Source: Opitutia bacterium
Lineage (GTDB): Bacteria; Verrucomicrobiota; Verrucomicrobiia; Opitutales; Seribacteraceae
Length of the DNA: 64,000 bases
Assembly: GCA_002722545.1 (NCBI GenBank)
Contig: PBMI01000067.1
Coordinates: 21,302 to 85,301 of the forward strand
Direction of reading: 5' to 3'
Of this stretch, positions 11,000 to 20,680 are shown piece after piece. Below the pieces are notes generated by a model. It was given only the letters and a program-made list of their open reading frames with translations, was not told where the DNA came from and did no database searches. Position 1 is the stretch's first letter. The number at the start of each line of letters is the position of its first letter. The translations under genes and the position numbers were made by a program.

Positions 11000-12421
11000 A
11001 TGAAAACAATCTTGACTGTGCCCTTTTCGTTTTTCCTCCTTATCTCTTCGGCGACTGCAAAAGATGATTCTCCCCAAAACGTATTCAAAGACCTAATCAG
11101 ACCGGTCTTGGATGCAAAATGCGTACAGTGTCATGGAGCGGACAAGGACAAGGGCAAGCTCCGCATGCATACCAATGAAACTCTGCTCAAAGGAGGCCGA
11201 GGGGTCGGGAGCGATATCGTAATCAAGGGCGAAGCAGACGACAGCGAACTGATCTACCGCATCACGTTACCCAAGGATGATGAAGAAGCAATGCCCCCCT
11301 TTGAGGACAAGGAGCATTACAACCCCGTGAGCCCACAAGAACTTGAGGTGATGAAAGCATGGATTAAATTAGGCGCTTCTTTCGATTTGCTTCTAACGGA
11401 CCTCGACGAATCGAGCCGCAAAGCAGCCGATCACGTTTTAAAGAACATGCCCAAAAAGATCCTCTCGCTCACAGCCAAATTACAACCGCAACTCCCTGAA
11501 GTTCCTGAGGCCGACCCGAAAGCTCTAGCTGCCCTTAAAAAAGCCGGCCTACTCGCTTTACCCATTGCCCAAAACACCAATGCCATTTACGTGAATGCAT
11601 CGTATGCCGGTAAATCTTTTGATGATAAGAAACTTCAATTGCTCAACCCTCTCGCCAAGCAATTACTTTGGCTTAATCTTGCCCGAACCGGAGTAACCGA
11701 CAAAGGAATTCAATCCCTTGGCAAATTAACCATGCTTACCCGGCTACACTTGGAAAACACCTCCATCACGGATTCAGCTTCGGCTCATCTTTCCAAGCTC
11801 AAGAGCTTGGAATACCTCAACCTCTACGGGACTAACGTTTCCGATGCATCAGTAGGCAATCTCACAAAGCTCCCTAAACTCTCCAAAGTCTTTCTTTGGC
11901 AAACTAAGTTTACCCAAAAAGGCGCGGACTCCCTTAAGAAAAGCTTTGCTGACGTCGGAAGGTACAATTCATTAAGCGCCGAGCAGAATAAGCTCCAGGC
12001 TTCCCTCGACCAAATTACGAAAAATGAGAATGCCAAGATGGCAAAACTCAAGGAAAAAAAGACAAACCTGAGCAAGCAAACCTCCGACGAAAAGCCCATC
12101 AACGCCAAATGCCCCGTATCGAATAAAGATTTGGACGAAACCAAGAACTCCACTTTCGAAGGTCGAAAAATTGGTTTTTGCTGCGACAAATGCAAGGGCA
12201 AATTCGATGCGAATCCTGAGTCATTCAGGGCTAAAATCAAGAATTTCAAGCCCTCTGAAAATTTCGCCAAGGCCGATGAAGAGTTCAAGAAACAAGAACG
12301 CGAATCATCAACCAAGAGGGACGAAGCCCAAACCAAAGTGAACAAAGTATCCGGAGAGCTGAGGAAACTTGGTCCGGAAGTGAATATGGGATGGAAGCAA
12401 CCCTTGGCCGACAAAAAGTAG
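11000..12421 (+). CDS. Secreted cytochrome c-like / leucine-rich-repeat / TRASH (YHS-like) metal-binding protein
   Basis: Signal peptide; CVQCHGADKDKGKLRMHT (CxxCH with PVC-type cytochrome c context); LRR segment LNLARTGVTDKGIQSLGKLTMLTRLHLENTSITD...; KCPVSNKDLDETKNSTFEGRKIGFCCDKCKGKFDANPESF (TRASH/YHS-like Cys cluster). Confidence 0.85.
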   Translation: MKTILTVPFSFFLLISSATAKDDSPQNVFKDLIRPVLDAKCVQCHGADKDKGKLRMHTNETLLKGGRGVGSDIVIKGEADDSELIYRITLPKDDEEAMPPFEDKEHYNPVSPQELEVMKAWIKLGASFDLLLTDLDESSRKAADHVLKNMPKKILSLTAKLQPQLPEVPEADPKALAALKKAGLLALPIAQNTNAIYVNASYAGKSFDDKKLQLLNPLAKQLLWLNLARTGVTDKGIQSLGKLTMLTRLHLENTSITDSASAHLSKLKSLEYLNLYGTNVSDASVGNLTKLPKLSKVFLWQTKFTQKGADSLKKSFADVGRYNSLSAEQNKLQASLDQITKNENAKMAKLKEKKTNLSKQTSDEKPINAKCPVSNKDLDETKNSTFEGRKIGFCCDKCKGKFDANPESFRAKIKNFKPSENFAKADEEFKKQERESSTKRDEAQTKVNKVSGELRKLGPEVNMGWKQPLADKK

Positions 12422-12497
12422 TCTTCACGGTATTAACATCGGGATAGGTCCTGGTAAATTCGCAGGATAGGCTTCCCTTCTTTTGACGAGGCCTCTC

Positions 12498-13382
12498 TTA
12501 TCGGGGTCCGAGAGCAGCCCTTTCTTTATTGCCTCCTTTGCATAAAAGTACAGATACGATGATCAGTGCGCTTCCAATGCCCAAACGAACCATCATTGAA
12601 GTGGAAATATCTTCGATCTCTCTAAAAACAAAAAGGGAAACTAAAACTGCGAGAGGAACCACCGCGTTATTGAACGCGGCAAGGGTTCCCGGGTTACTAA
12701 GAGACGCACCCTTGTTCCACAGAAAGAAGCCGATCCCGGAAGCAACGATACCCAAGTAGAGGATTGAAAGCCATTGGGATGGTTCAGTCGGCAGGTCGGT
12801 CCAATCACTGAAGAACAGACTAAACTGCAGAGCAGTTAGAGCCCCTCCCGCTGCCAACAGAGTGAAAACCTCACGATCCCTCACGGTCTCGTTCCCACGC
12901 TTCCAATCGCGGTATGCGATCTGTCCATAAGCAAAGGAAAGACCCGCAAGTTGCATGAGTCCAAAACCGATCCAAAAATCCCCGCTCGGAACCGTTTTGG
13001 CTTTCAGGCATGCTGCACCCAGAAACGAGATGATGGCCGCCATGAAAAATTTTGGTGAAAATTTTCTTCGCCGAATATCATGGACAAGGACCACGTAAAC
13101 CGGAGTTGAGATCGAGAAAAGAGCAACCAGATGAGAGGGCAGGTATTGGAAAGCCTTCATGTAAAAGGAATACATGAGACCAAATTGGATGGCTCCATAA
13201 GTCATCAGTTTCCCGCAGTCCTTTTTGCCCATTGCCTTGGTGCGAAGGAAGGGGAGAAAGAGCAAAGTCGCACAGCATAGTCTAAAAGTGGCGACGAAGA
13301 ATGAATCAACCCCGACAAGGGATTTTCCGATCAGACCAAACGAAAAAGCCCAAAGCAGGGATGTCGCCGCAAGGTAGGACAT
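12498..13382 (-). CDS. EamA/DMT-superfamily transporter
   Basis: About ten hydrophobic helices with DMT-like internal pattern (SLLWAFSFGLIGKSLVG...; LYLGIVASGIGFFLWNKGASLSNPGTLAAFNNAVVPLAVLVSLFVFRE). Confidence 0.87.
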   Translation of the reverse strand: MSYLAATSLLWAFSFGLIGKSLVGVDSFFVATFRLCCATLLFLPFLRTKAMGKKDCGKLMTYGAIQFGLMYSFYMKAFQYLPSHLVALFSISTPVYVVLVHDIRRRKFSPKFFMAAIISFLGAACLKAKTVPSGDFWIGFGLMQLAGLSFAYGQIAYRDWKRGNETVRDREVFTLLAAGGALTALQFSLFFSDWTDLPTEPSQWLSILYLGIVASGIGFFLWNKGASLSNPGTLAAFNNAVVPLAVLVSLFVFREIEDISTSMMVRLGIGSALIIVSVLLCKGGNKERAALGPR

Positions 13383-13424
13383 GGCACCTAGTCTGTCTCG
13401 ACAGAAGAAAAAGCGAAAGGACTT

Positions 13425-15308
13425 TTACCAGCTGTAAGTCGCACCCATGGAGAACTGATCTCCACGCCCTGGGGTACCAGGAATATCTTGAAAGTCTTCA
13501 TCCCAAGGTTTGTCAAACGCTACAAAAACTTCCAATTCATCCATTCTGGCAGGATAATAACTAGCGGCCAAATGACTGTACATTGAACTGTTTGAGCCTT
13601 TACGGAGGAGATTGGCCCGTTGATCACGCCATTCATTATCTACACGTATCTGCAAGAGGTCGTTCGGGTTGAGGATAAAACCCAAGGTCAAACGATGCTC
13701 AGGAAAATTAAGTGCATAAAAACTTCCGTCGACTAAGGAATTGCCGTAATCCTCGTTCTTACGAAGGAAGGAATAGCTGGCAATACCTTCGAGATTCTCC
13801 ATTTGGCGACTAACAATAAATTCAAGCCCATAAGTTTCGATGTCAACATTCTCTGCTGACCGTGCTCCGGTGCCCGTATAGGTCCAGTCAACCAAATCGT
13901 CTGTCCAACGATAGAAAACCGCCCCTTCCAGGCTCCATTTCGTGCGTTGAAGGGCATGACCGAATTCTAAATTCCGGGTCACCTCGCGAGAGAGGTCGTG
14001 ATTGCTTCGGAATAGACCTTTTGTTTCGTTTCCTCCTTCGGCACTATAGCCTACCACTTGGGTAGTTTCCACATAAGAGAGATAAGTGCTCTCCGAGTTG
14101 CCTAAGCCATCCTCGGTAAGCCAAGTCAAGCGAGCGATGGGAGAGACTTTCGACCCATCTCGGTTCGTGTCGTCTAAGGAAGCTCCAACTCTCAACAGGA
14201 GGCTCTTTTTGTCACTCAGTTCTCTACGGAATTGTGGAAGAAGGCTCAGCTTAAAGTAGGTGCGATTAGTGAAATTACCCTGCTCGAGAGAACTCGATTC
14301 GATTTTATCACGGGCTATTTGCATACCATAATTAATCCCAAAACCATCTTTGATCTCATGGAGACCAGCAAGAGCTAATGAAGTAACATCAGTTTCATGG
14401 ACGAATCTATTGTCGGGGAGCAAGCGGTTGAACTGATAATGGTCATTATTCCTTCGGAAGTAGGCGGTTGCCTCCCAGTTACTGCCCTCGCCGTAGGACT
14501 GTTGGTGATTAGCCAAAAAGAGTTGAGTTCTAACACTCTCGGTCTCGTATGGATCGTAGGCTGTGTAAAGATCGCCGGTGTACATACCGTAAAGGCCGAA
14601 AAACTTATCCTGGTAACCTGCAAACAAGTCAGTTTGTGAATTTGGACCGATCAATTGAATACGCCCAGTAGTGCGATCGAAATCATGGTCGCTGTAGGGA
14701 ATTGTGCCATCACTTTCAGAACGTGAGGTTTCGATTTCCACCCCCCACGTCCAATCTTCTGATTCACCAGAGTGGCCCGTCCATGCGTTGTGAAACCGTT
14801 GGAAATTGAGATCGTGATCACCTCCACCAATTGTAACGCTACCACCATGCGTCATCTTACTCCAACTATAGCCGACGGTCCCAACGCTACTATTAAATCC
14901 GCTCAATGCGTTATCCGCCCCTGTGTATATGATGGGTTCGCTTAACATTTCCGGTGCAATTGGTATTTCAGTTGAGTAATGTCCCGTCTGAGGGTCGAGG
15001 AGCGTCGCAGCCCCGACTTGAATGCCTGTATTCTCGAAAATTCCTCCTCGAATACTAAGGTCTCCTTGAGCTTCGGTCATACTGCGGGACTGCATGTCGA
15101 CCCTCGGGTCGAAATCCAAATTCGAAATCGGTGACTCGTAAGTAGTTACAGGCCTTTGATTTGCTGTCTTTTGACCTTTTACCGTCAGGGCGGGAAGTTC
15201 ATCGCGTACCTGTTTTCCAGAATTTTTTGGAAACCCATCTTGAGAGAAACCTAAAGAGTTAACAAGAAGAGCTAGTATCGTTAGAAAGGAGGATTGTTTT
15301 GGGGTCAT
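13425..15308 (-). CDS. TonB-dependent outer-membrane receptor
   Basis: Plug-like N-terminus (SISNLDFDPRVDMQSRSMTEAQGDLSIRGGIFENTGIQVGAATLLDPQTGHY), long beta-barrel pattern, terminal ...FSMGATYSW. Start chosen at MTPKQSSF with a signal peptide; the ORF track runs to 15344. Confidence 0.88.
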   Translation of the reverse strand: MTPKQSSFLTILALLVNSLGFSQDGFPKNSGKQVRDELPALTVKGQKTANQRPVTTYESPISNLDFDPRVDMQSRSMTEAQGDLSIRGGIFENTGIQVGAATLLDPQTGHYSTEIPIAPEMLSEPIIYTGADNALSGFNSSVGTVGYSWSKMTHGGSVTIGGGDHDLNFQRFHNAWTGHSGESEDWTWGVEIETSRSESDGTIPYSDHDFDRTTGRIQLIGPNSQTDLFAGYQDKFFGLYGMYTGDLYTAYDPYETESVRTQLFLANHQQSYGEGSNWEATAYFRRNNDHYQFNRLLPDNRFVHETDVTSLALAGLHEIKDGFGINYGMQIARDKIESSSLEQGNFTNRTYFKLSLLPQFRRELSDKKSLLLRVGASLDDTNRDGSKVSPIARLTWLTEDGLGNSESTYLSYVETTQVVGYSAEGGNETKGLFRSNHDLSREVTRNLEFGHALQRTKWSLEGAVFYRWTDDLVDWTYTGTGARSAENVDIETYGLEFIVSRQMENLEGIASYSFLRKNEDYGNSLVDGSFYALNFPEHRLTLGFILNPNDLLQIRVDNEWRDQRANLLRKGSNSSMYSHLAASYYPARMDELEVFVAFDKPWDEDFQDIPGTPGRGDQFSMGATYSW

Positions 15309-15347
15309 CCAATCACATAAAACATGTCCATGAACGCTAATCAATCG

Positions 15348-15365
15348 TTAACTGATTTCAGTTAA
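15348..15365. promoter_or_regulatory. Perfect inverted repeat TTAACTGA-TT-TCAGTTAA, candidate operator
   Basis: 8-bp arms, 2-bp spacer, read directly; lies between the divergent TonB-receptor and msrA genes. Confidence 0.45.
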
Positions 15366-15460
15366 AAAATTAACAATTTAGCAAACGAGGTATATTTTAA
15401 ATGCTTGAGATCAGTTCGGGCTAAGGTGATTGTTTTTGTTGTGCTAACCGAGATCAAAAA

Positions 15461-15955
15461 GTGACAACCCTAACGGAAGAAATCTTTCTCGCCGGCGGTT
15501 GTCTTTGGGGAGTCCAGGAGTTCGTTCGCCACCTGCCGGGTGTCATTTCCACAGAAGCCGGAAGGGCCAATGGTGCAAGCGACACCACTCAAGGAGAATA
15601 CGATGGCTATACTGAATGCGTTCGTACCTTGTTTGATCCTGAAGTGGTTTCGATTGCCCAATTGATGGAATACTTTTTTGAAATTATCGACCCTTACAGT
15701 CTCAACAAGCAAGGACCTGACGAGGGAGAAAAATACCGTACCGGGGTCTACAGTCGGGCTCAATCTCACCTGTCTACCGCAAACCGTTTTATTGAACAAA
15801 GAAAAGACGCCGACCGCATAGTCGTTGAAGTATTGCCTTTAACAAACTACCTAAGAAGTGACGATGAACATCAGGATCGATTGACTCTTTATCCGGATGA
15901 AGACTGCCACATTGCTCCCGAACTTCTTCATAAATACAAAAAAAATCCTAAATAG
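15461..15955 (+). CDS. msrA: Peptide-methionine (S)-S-oxide reductase-like protein
   Basis: EIFLAGGCLWGVQEFVRHLPGVISTEAGRANG...TTQGEYDGYTECVRTLFDP...IDPYSLNKQGPDEGEKYRTGVY. GTG start. GCLWG in place of the more usual GCFWG. Confidence 0.9.
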   Translation: MTTLTEEIFLAGGCLWGVQEFVRHLPGVISTEAGRANGASDTTQGEYDGYTECVRTLFDPEVVSIAQLMEYFFEIIDPYSLNKQGPDEGEKYRTGVYSRAQSHLSTANRFIEQRKDADRIVVEVLPLTNYLRSDDEHQDRLTLYPDEDCHIAPELLHKYKKNPK

Positions 15956-16003
15956 AGCCTTGGGGAGGAATATTCGGTTGCCTAATTCATTAAGTTCAAA
16001 AAG

Positions 16004-16582
16004 GTGGATGAAATGAATTCCACGGACCAAGAAGTCACATCAATATTCAAGGAAACCCACGCACTCCTGACCGGTCATTTCGTTCTACGTTCCGGTCTGA
16101 GAAGTGGTCATTTTTTCCAATGCGCTCAAGTATGTCAGCATTTGGACAAAGTGACGCGGTTGGCCGAATTATTAGTTGCTAAAATCGAACACCTCAAACC
16201 CACCACCATCGTTTCACCGGCAATGGGAGGGTTGGTCATAGGCCAAGAAGTTGCCCGTCAAATGAAATGCCGCTATTTGTTTTTGGAAAAAGAAGAAGAC
16301 CTTCTCGTAATGAGGAGAAACTTCGAACTTAGCCCGGAAGATCGCGTACTCATCGTCGAGGACGTGGTCACTCGAGGAGGTCGTGTCCAAGAAGCTTTGG
16401 CCATTGTCAGGAAATATCCTTCGATTCTTTGCGGGGTTGCCTGCCTAGTGGACCGCAGTAAGGGTGACTTGGATTTCCAAACACCCTTTCAGCCTCTGCT
16501 CAAGATGAACTTTCCCACTTACTCGCCGGATGATTTACCGGATGAGTTGCAAAACATACCTCCGGTCAAACCTGGCAGTTGA
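16004..16582 (+). CDS. pyrE: Orotate phosphoribosyltransferase
   Basis: HFVLRSGLRSGHFFQCAQV...; PRPP motif VLIVEDVVTRGGRVQEAL. Confidence 0.92.
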   Translation: MDEMNSTDQEVTSIFKETHALLTGHFVLRSGLRSGHFFQCAQVCQHLDKVTRLAELLVAKIEHLKPTTIVSPAMGGLVIGQEVARQMKCRYLFLEKEEDLLVMRRNFELSPEDRVLIVEDVVTRGGRVQEALAIVRKYPSILCGVACLVDRSKGDLDFQTPFQPLLKMNFPTYSPDDLPDELQNIPPVKPGS

Positions 16583-16601
16583 GGCTTGAATTCAATACGG
16601 T

Positions 16602-18017
16602 TCAAGGAACCCGATAGGCCAAATAGGTAAACTTACCGCGGTACCAAATATAAAACCGGTTGATTCCCTGTTTGAGACGGTACTCGGCTTCCGGAACAGT
16701 TGAAACTGGGTACCCATTGATTTCAACAAGAACAACGCCCTCTTTGAACGTCTGCGTCTTTCCCGTGGATTTGGTTACCACGATCCCACGGACGGTGGGT
16801 GGAACCTCGAATTCGTTGCGTTTGGCTGGACTCAATGGTTCCAGTAAAATACCAGGAATCGGTGATGCCGAAGAATCCTCGCGCAAATCCAAGGTAACGT
16901 AAAAATCCAATTCCCTCCCGTTGCGCAAAGCTTTCACGAGCATACGCGTGCCCGGTTGGGTTTGTGAAATCGCCACCCGGAGTTGATTAACGGAGGCAAC
17001 CGACTTGTCTCCCGCTTTCACGATAACGTCACGGGGTTGGAGACCTGCCTGTTCTGCTGGGCTGTTTGGTTCAACACTATCTATTATAGCTCCCTGAACG
17101 GTTGGGCTTTCTTCCAGGCTAACTCCAAGAAAGCCTCTTTTCAAGCCACCCCCTCTGACGAGATCGCTCAAGACCTTTTTAACGATGTTAACGGGAATGG
17201 CCAAGCCAATGCCTATGCTTGCTCCCGTCTGCGAAATGATCGCCGTGTTAATTCCGATCAGGCGACCTTTGGCATCCAATAATGCGCCTCCTGAATTACC
17301 TCGGTTGATGGCGGCATCCGTTTGAATGAAATTTTCATAGCCTCCTTCCTCCAAAACGCCCAATTCGGATTTCTTGGTCGCTGAAATGATACCCATTGTC
17401 ACCGTCATTCCGATACCCAATGGATTTCCCACTGCAAAAACGACGTCACCCACTTCCATGAAGTCACTGTTGGCTAAAGTAACGTGAGGAAGAGGATCCG
17501 TTGAATCGATCTTCAGAACTGCGACGTCGGTCGATCGATCGAACCCAATGATCTTGGCCTCGTATTCTTTCTTGTTTGATAATTTCACCGTTACCTCCTC
17601 GACTGGTTTTCCTGTCCGAGGATCGGTTATCACATGTGCGTTGGTAACGGTATGACCTTGTGGCGTGACAATCACCCCTGACCCGATTCCCGCGGGAACT
17701 CTTTCTTCTTCAACCCGCGGTTGGTTGACACGAGGCAATCCATAGTAACGCCGAAGAAAATCTTCGAGGGGATCTGTTCCACCGGGATATAATCGACGGA
17801 CGACCTGCTTGGTAGTAACAGCCACCACTGCGGGTGTAGATTTCTTCAATATTTTAGAGTAACTGACAATCGGACTCGATTGGCTGCGATCGAGCTTTGT
17901 TTCGTCATAGCGCGGACTAAAACCTTTGATAGGTGAAGTCTTTGCCGAAAGCCCATTGCACAAAATCATCAATATCAAGAAGGCCGAACTTTTTCTCAAT
18001 TGATTCATCACTTGCAA
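16602..18017 (-). CDS. HtrA/DegP-like trypsin-type serine protease with PDZ
   Basis: GSGVIVTPQGHTVTNAHVI, DRSTDVAVLKID, INRGNSGGALLDAKGRLIGINTAI; PDZ region SVEPNSPAEQAGLQPRDVIVKAGD. Confidence 0.93.
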   Translation of the reverse strand: MQVMNQLRKSSAFLILMILCNGLSAKTSPIKGFSPRYDETKLDRSQSSPIVSYSKILKKSTPAVVAVTTKQVVRRLYPGGTDPLEDFLRRYYGLPRVNQPRVEEERVPAGIGSGVIVTPQGHTVTNAHVITDPRTGKPVEEVTVKLSNKKEYEAKIIGFDRSTDVAVLKIDSTDPLPHVTLANSDFMEVGDVVFAVGNPLGIGMTVTMGIISATKKSELGVLEEGGYENFIQTDAAINRGNSGGALLDAKGRLIGINTAIISQTGASIGIGLAIPVNIVKKVLSDLVRGGGLKRGFLGVSLEESPTVQGAIIDSVEPNSPAEQAGLQPRDVIVKAGDKSVASVNQLRVAISQTQPGTRMLVKALRNGRELDFYVTLDLREDSSASPIPGILLEPLSPAKRNEFEVPPTVRGIVVTKSTGKTQTFKEGVVLVEINGYPVSTVPEAEYRLKQGINRFYIWYRGKFTYLAYRVP

Positions 18018-18073
18018 AGGCGTTCCAAGGGATGCCTATTGTCTAGAAACCATCGGATTTTCGTTCATTGTCT

Positions 18074-19030
18074 TCAAAACCCCTTGACTTGGAATAAGTT
18101 GGAAATACTGCTGTTGGTATGCGTGCGGCGGATAGCCTCTCCCAACAATGGGGCTACGCTCAGCCTACGGATGGGAAGACCTTCGACCTCCATATCCACG
18201 GTGTTCGTGGTAATAAGCTCGTCTAGAAACCCCTGATTGAGTCTGTCTACTCCAGTATCATTGAGAACACAATGGCTCACCAAAGCACTGACTTTCTGAG
18301 CTCCTCTCTCCTTCAAAAGATTGGCCGCCGCCGAGAGAGTACCCGCTGTCTCGGTCATGTCGTCCACGAGCAGAATCTCTCTGCCCTCGACCTCTCCAAC
18401 CAAGTTCATGGCCTCAACGGTAGAAGCACCGGTCCTTCGCTTTGCCACAAAACCAAGGGGGCAACCCAAAACATCCGAATAAGCACTTGCCATTTTCATT
18501 CCACCCACGTCGGGAGAAAAGATCGTCATGTTTTCGGGATCCTTGTTTTTTAAGTCCTCAAAGAATACCGGAGATGCGTACAAGTGGTCGACAGGGATAT
18601 CGAAAAATCCTTGGATTTGTTGAGCATGCAGATCCATCGTTAGGATCCGGTTAGCACCCGCCGCAACCAAAAGGTTTGCCACAAGTTTGGAGGTAATGGG
18701 CACGCGTGGCTGGTCTTTTCGATCCTGCCGGGCATAGCCAAAAAATGGTAGGACTGCGGTCACACGGGCAGCAGAGGCTCTTTTGGCTGCATCAATCATG
18801 ATGAGCAACTCCATCATGTGCTGATTGGCCGGAGGAGACGTCGACTGTATGAGGAAAACATCGGTTCCCCTAATGTTTTCGTTGAACCTCACGAAACTTT
18901 CACTGTCCGGAAACGTCGTAACCAATGCATCCCCTATGGGAACTTCCAAGTATTGACAAATTTCTCTAGCCAGTGGAGTGTTCGAATTACCGCTAAAAAT
19001 CTTTAGGTCCGTTTCCTCCTGCATAACCAA
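18074..19030 (-). CDS. prs: Ribose-phosphate pyrophosphokinase
   Basis: FPDSESFVRFNENIRGTDVFLIQS, PFFGYARQDRKDQPRVPITSKLVANLL, ILLVDDMTETAGTL. Confidence 0.96.
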   Translation of the reverse strand: MVMQEETDLKIFSGNSNTPLAREICQYLEVPIGDALVTTFPDSESFVRFNENIRGTDVFLIQSTSPPANQHMMELLIMIDAAKRASAARVTAVLPFFGYARQDRKDQPRVPITSKLVANLLVAAGANRILTMDLHAQQIQGFFDIPVDHLYASPVFFEDLKNKDPENMTIFSPDVGGMKMASAYSDVLGCPLGFVAKRRTGASTVEAMNLVGEVEGREILLVDDMTETAGTLSAAANLLKERGAQKVSALVSHCVLNDTGVDRLNQGFLDELITTNTVDMEVEGLPIRRLSVAPLLGEAIRRTHTNSSISNLFQVKGF

Positions 19031-19033
19031 GGT

Positions 19034-20065
19034 TTACTTGTTGCCCGACTCTTCCGCAAACCTATTGAACAACTCGGGTAATTTTCTTTGTAGAACCGAA
19101 ATTCTCTGGGCCAACTGAAAGGGCAGGGCAGGGTTACCCTTGAGAAACGCACCTGGCTCGACATCCTTGGTTATACCAGCCTGACCCGCAATCTTTGCAC
19201 CTTTTCCAATTTTGAGATGACCGGCAAAACCTGCCTGCCCTCCGACAACGACATGGTCCTCAAACTCAACGCTGCCACTAATACCCACCTGCGCGACAAT
19301 CAAACAACCCTTGCCGATTTTGACGTTGTGACCGATCTGCACCAAGTTGTCGATTTTGGTGCCCGCTCCAATTCGAGTCTCATCGAAACGGGCCCGATCA
19401 ATGCACGAATTAGCCCCAATCTCGACGTCTTCCTCGACCACTACGACGCCTAAGTGAGGTACTTTCTCATGACTTTCGCCGACTTGCTCGAATCCGTAGC
19501 CTTCCGAGCCGATGACCACACCTGCATTCAAGATTACCCGACTCCCGATCAAGCACCTTGATAGGATCTTGACCCCGGGATGAATTCTGCAGGATTCCCC
19601 AATCCTGACATGGTCCCCCAAGTGGCAATGAGAGCCGATTTCCGAATTAGGCCCAATGGTTGCCTGACTTCCCACAAAAGAAAAAGCACCGATAAAAACC
19701 CCATCTGCAATTCTTGCGTCCGGGTGAACGTAGGCGGTTTCATGAATCCCGGGGGCGGGGGCAGGATAAATTCTTTTCTCCAGCAAACGACAAATTTCGG
19801 CCAACCCTCGTGAGGGTTCCTTCATTCTGATAAAAAGCTGGTTTTCTTTGGGCTCTCCAACATAACCCTCGGGTAGCAAAACCACGGAAGCCAAGGTCAA
19901 GGGAACCTGAGATTTGTATTTTGAATTTCCAAGGAATGAAAGGTCTTCCGCCCTTGCCGTATCCAAGGATGAAATACCCTTGATTTCGGTTACCGACGTG
20001 CCGCCATTGACCGCTACGCCAGGAAGAAGGGGGAGAATCTCTTCAAGGGTCAGGCTTACGTTCAT
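19034..20065 (-). CDS. lpxD: UDP-3-O-(3-hydroxymyristoyl)glucosamine N-acyltransferase
   Basis: Left-handed beta-helix hexapeptide repeats; GYGFEQVGESHEKVPHLGVVVVEEDVEIGANSCIDRARFDETRIG...GHNVKIGKGCLIVAQVGISGS. Confidence 0.95.
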   Translation of the reverse strand: MNVSLTLEEILPLLPGVAVNGGTSVTEIKGISSLDTARAEDLSFLGNSKYKSQVPLTLASVVLLPEGYVGEPKENQLFIRMKEPSRGLAEICRLLEKRIYPAPAPGIHETAYVHPDARIADGVFIGAFSFVGSQATIGPNSEIGSHCHLGDHVRIGESCRIHPGVKILSRCLIGSRVILNAGVVIGSEGYGFEQVGESHEKVPHLGVVVVEEDVEIGANSCIDRARFDETRIGAGTKIDNLVQIGHNVKIGKGCLIVAQVGISGSVEFEDHVVVGGQAGFAGHLKIGKGAKIAGQAGITKDVEPGAFLKGNPALPFQLAQRISVLQRKLPELFNRFAEESGNK

Positions 20066-20095
20066 TGATTCCCCCAAAAAAACCGTCCGAGCAAT

Positions 20096-20650
20096 TCATT
20101 TTTTCTTGGTTGCGGAAACGTTCAAGGTCACGATTACATCTTCCGTGACATTGAACTTATCGCCGACGTAAAAGACTCCCAACTGGGTTTCGGATGAGTT
20201 CAACACGATATCAACTCCTTTGGCTCCGGCTACTTTTTGGACTGCCGTTCGAATATCCCCCAAATGTTCAACCAACAAGTTTCGCTGTCTCTGGGCAATT
20301 GTCGCTTTGGTTCTCTTGTCATAGGCAATCATATCGTCTTGTTTCACCTTGGCTTGCTTGACCTTCTCTTGATACTTGGCTTTCAGGGCGGTGCTTTCAA
20401 GATTGGGGTTCCTTAATTTTTCCTCCATTTCCTTGAGCTCATTTACTATTTTTTCAAGCTCCGCTCTGAATATTTGGAGTTCCTCCATGGCGATTTTCTT
20501 GGATTTGTCCAAGCGCTCACGGGCATCCTTTACTTTTTGATACCCGTCGAAGACTTTTTGCACGTCAACGACCGCAATCTTTTGGGCGTGAGAAAAGGTA
20601 TTTAGAAAAAGGAACGAACAAAGAGCAAGGATGTGACTGTATTTAATCAT
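20096..20650 (-). CDS. OmpH/Skp-family periplasmic chaperone
   Basis: Signal peptide; KIAVVDVQKVFDGYQKVKDARERLDKSKK...; coiled-coil; position between bamA and lpxD. Confidence 0.9.
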   Translation of the reverse strand: MIKYSHILALCSFLFLNTFSHAQKIAVVDVQKVFDGYQKVKDARERLDKSKKIAMEELQIFRAELEKIVNELKEMEEKLRNPNLESTALKAKYQEKVKQAKVKQDDMIAYDKRTKATIAQRQRNLLVEHLGDIRTAVQKVAGAKGVDIVLNSSETQLGVFYVGDKFNVTEDVIVTLNVSATKKK

Positions 20651-20680
20651 TGTGGATGGTTTTGAGTAATTGAAGACAAT

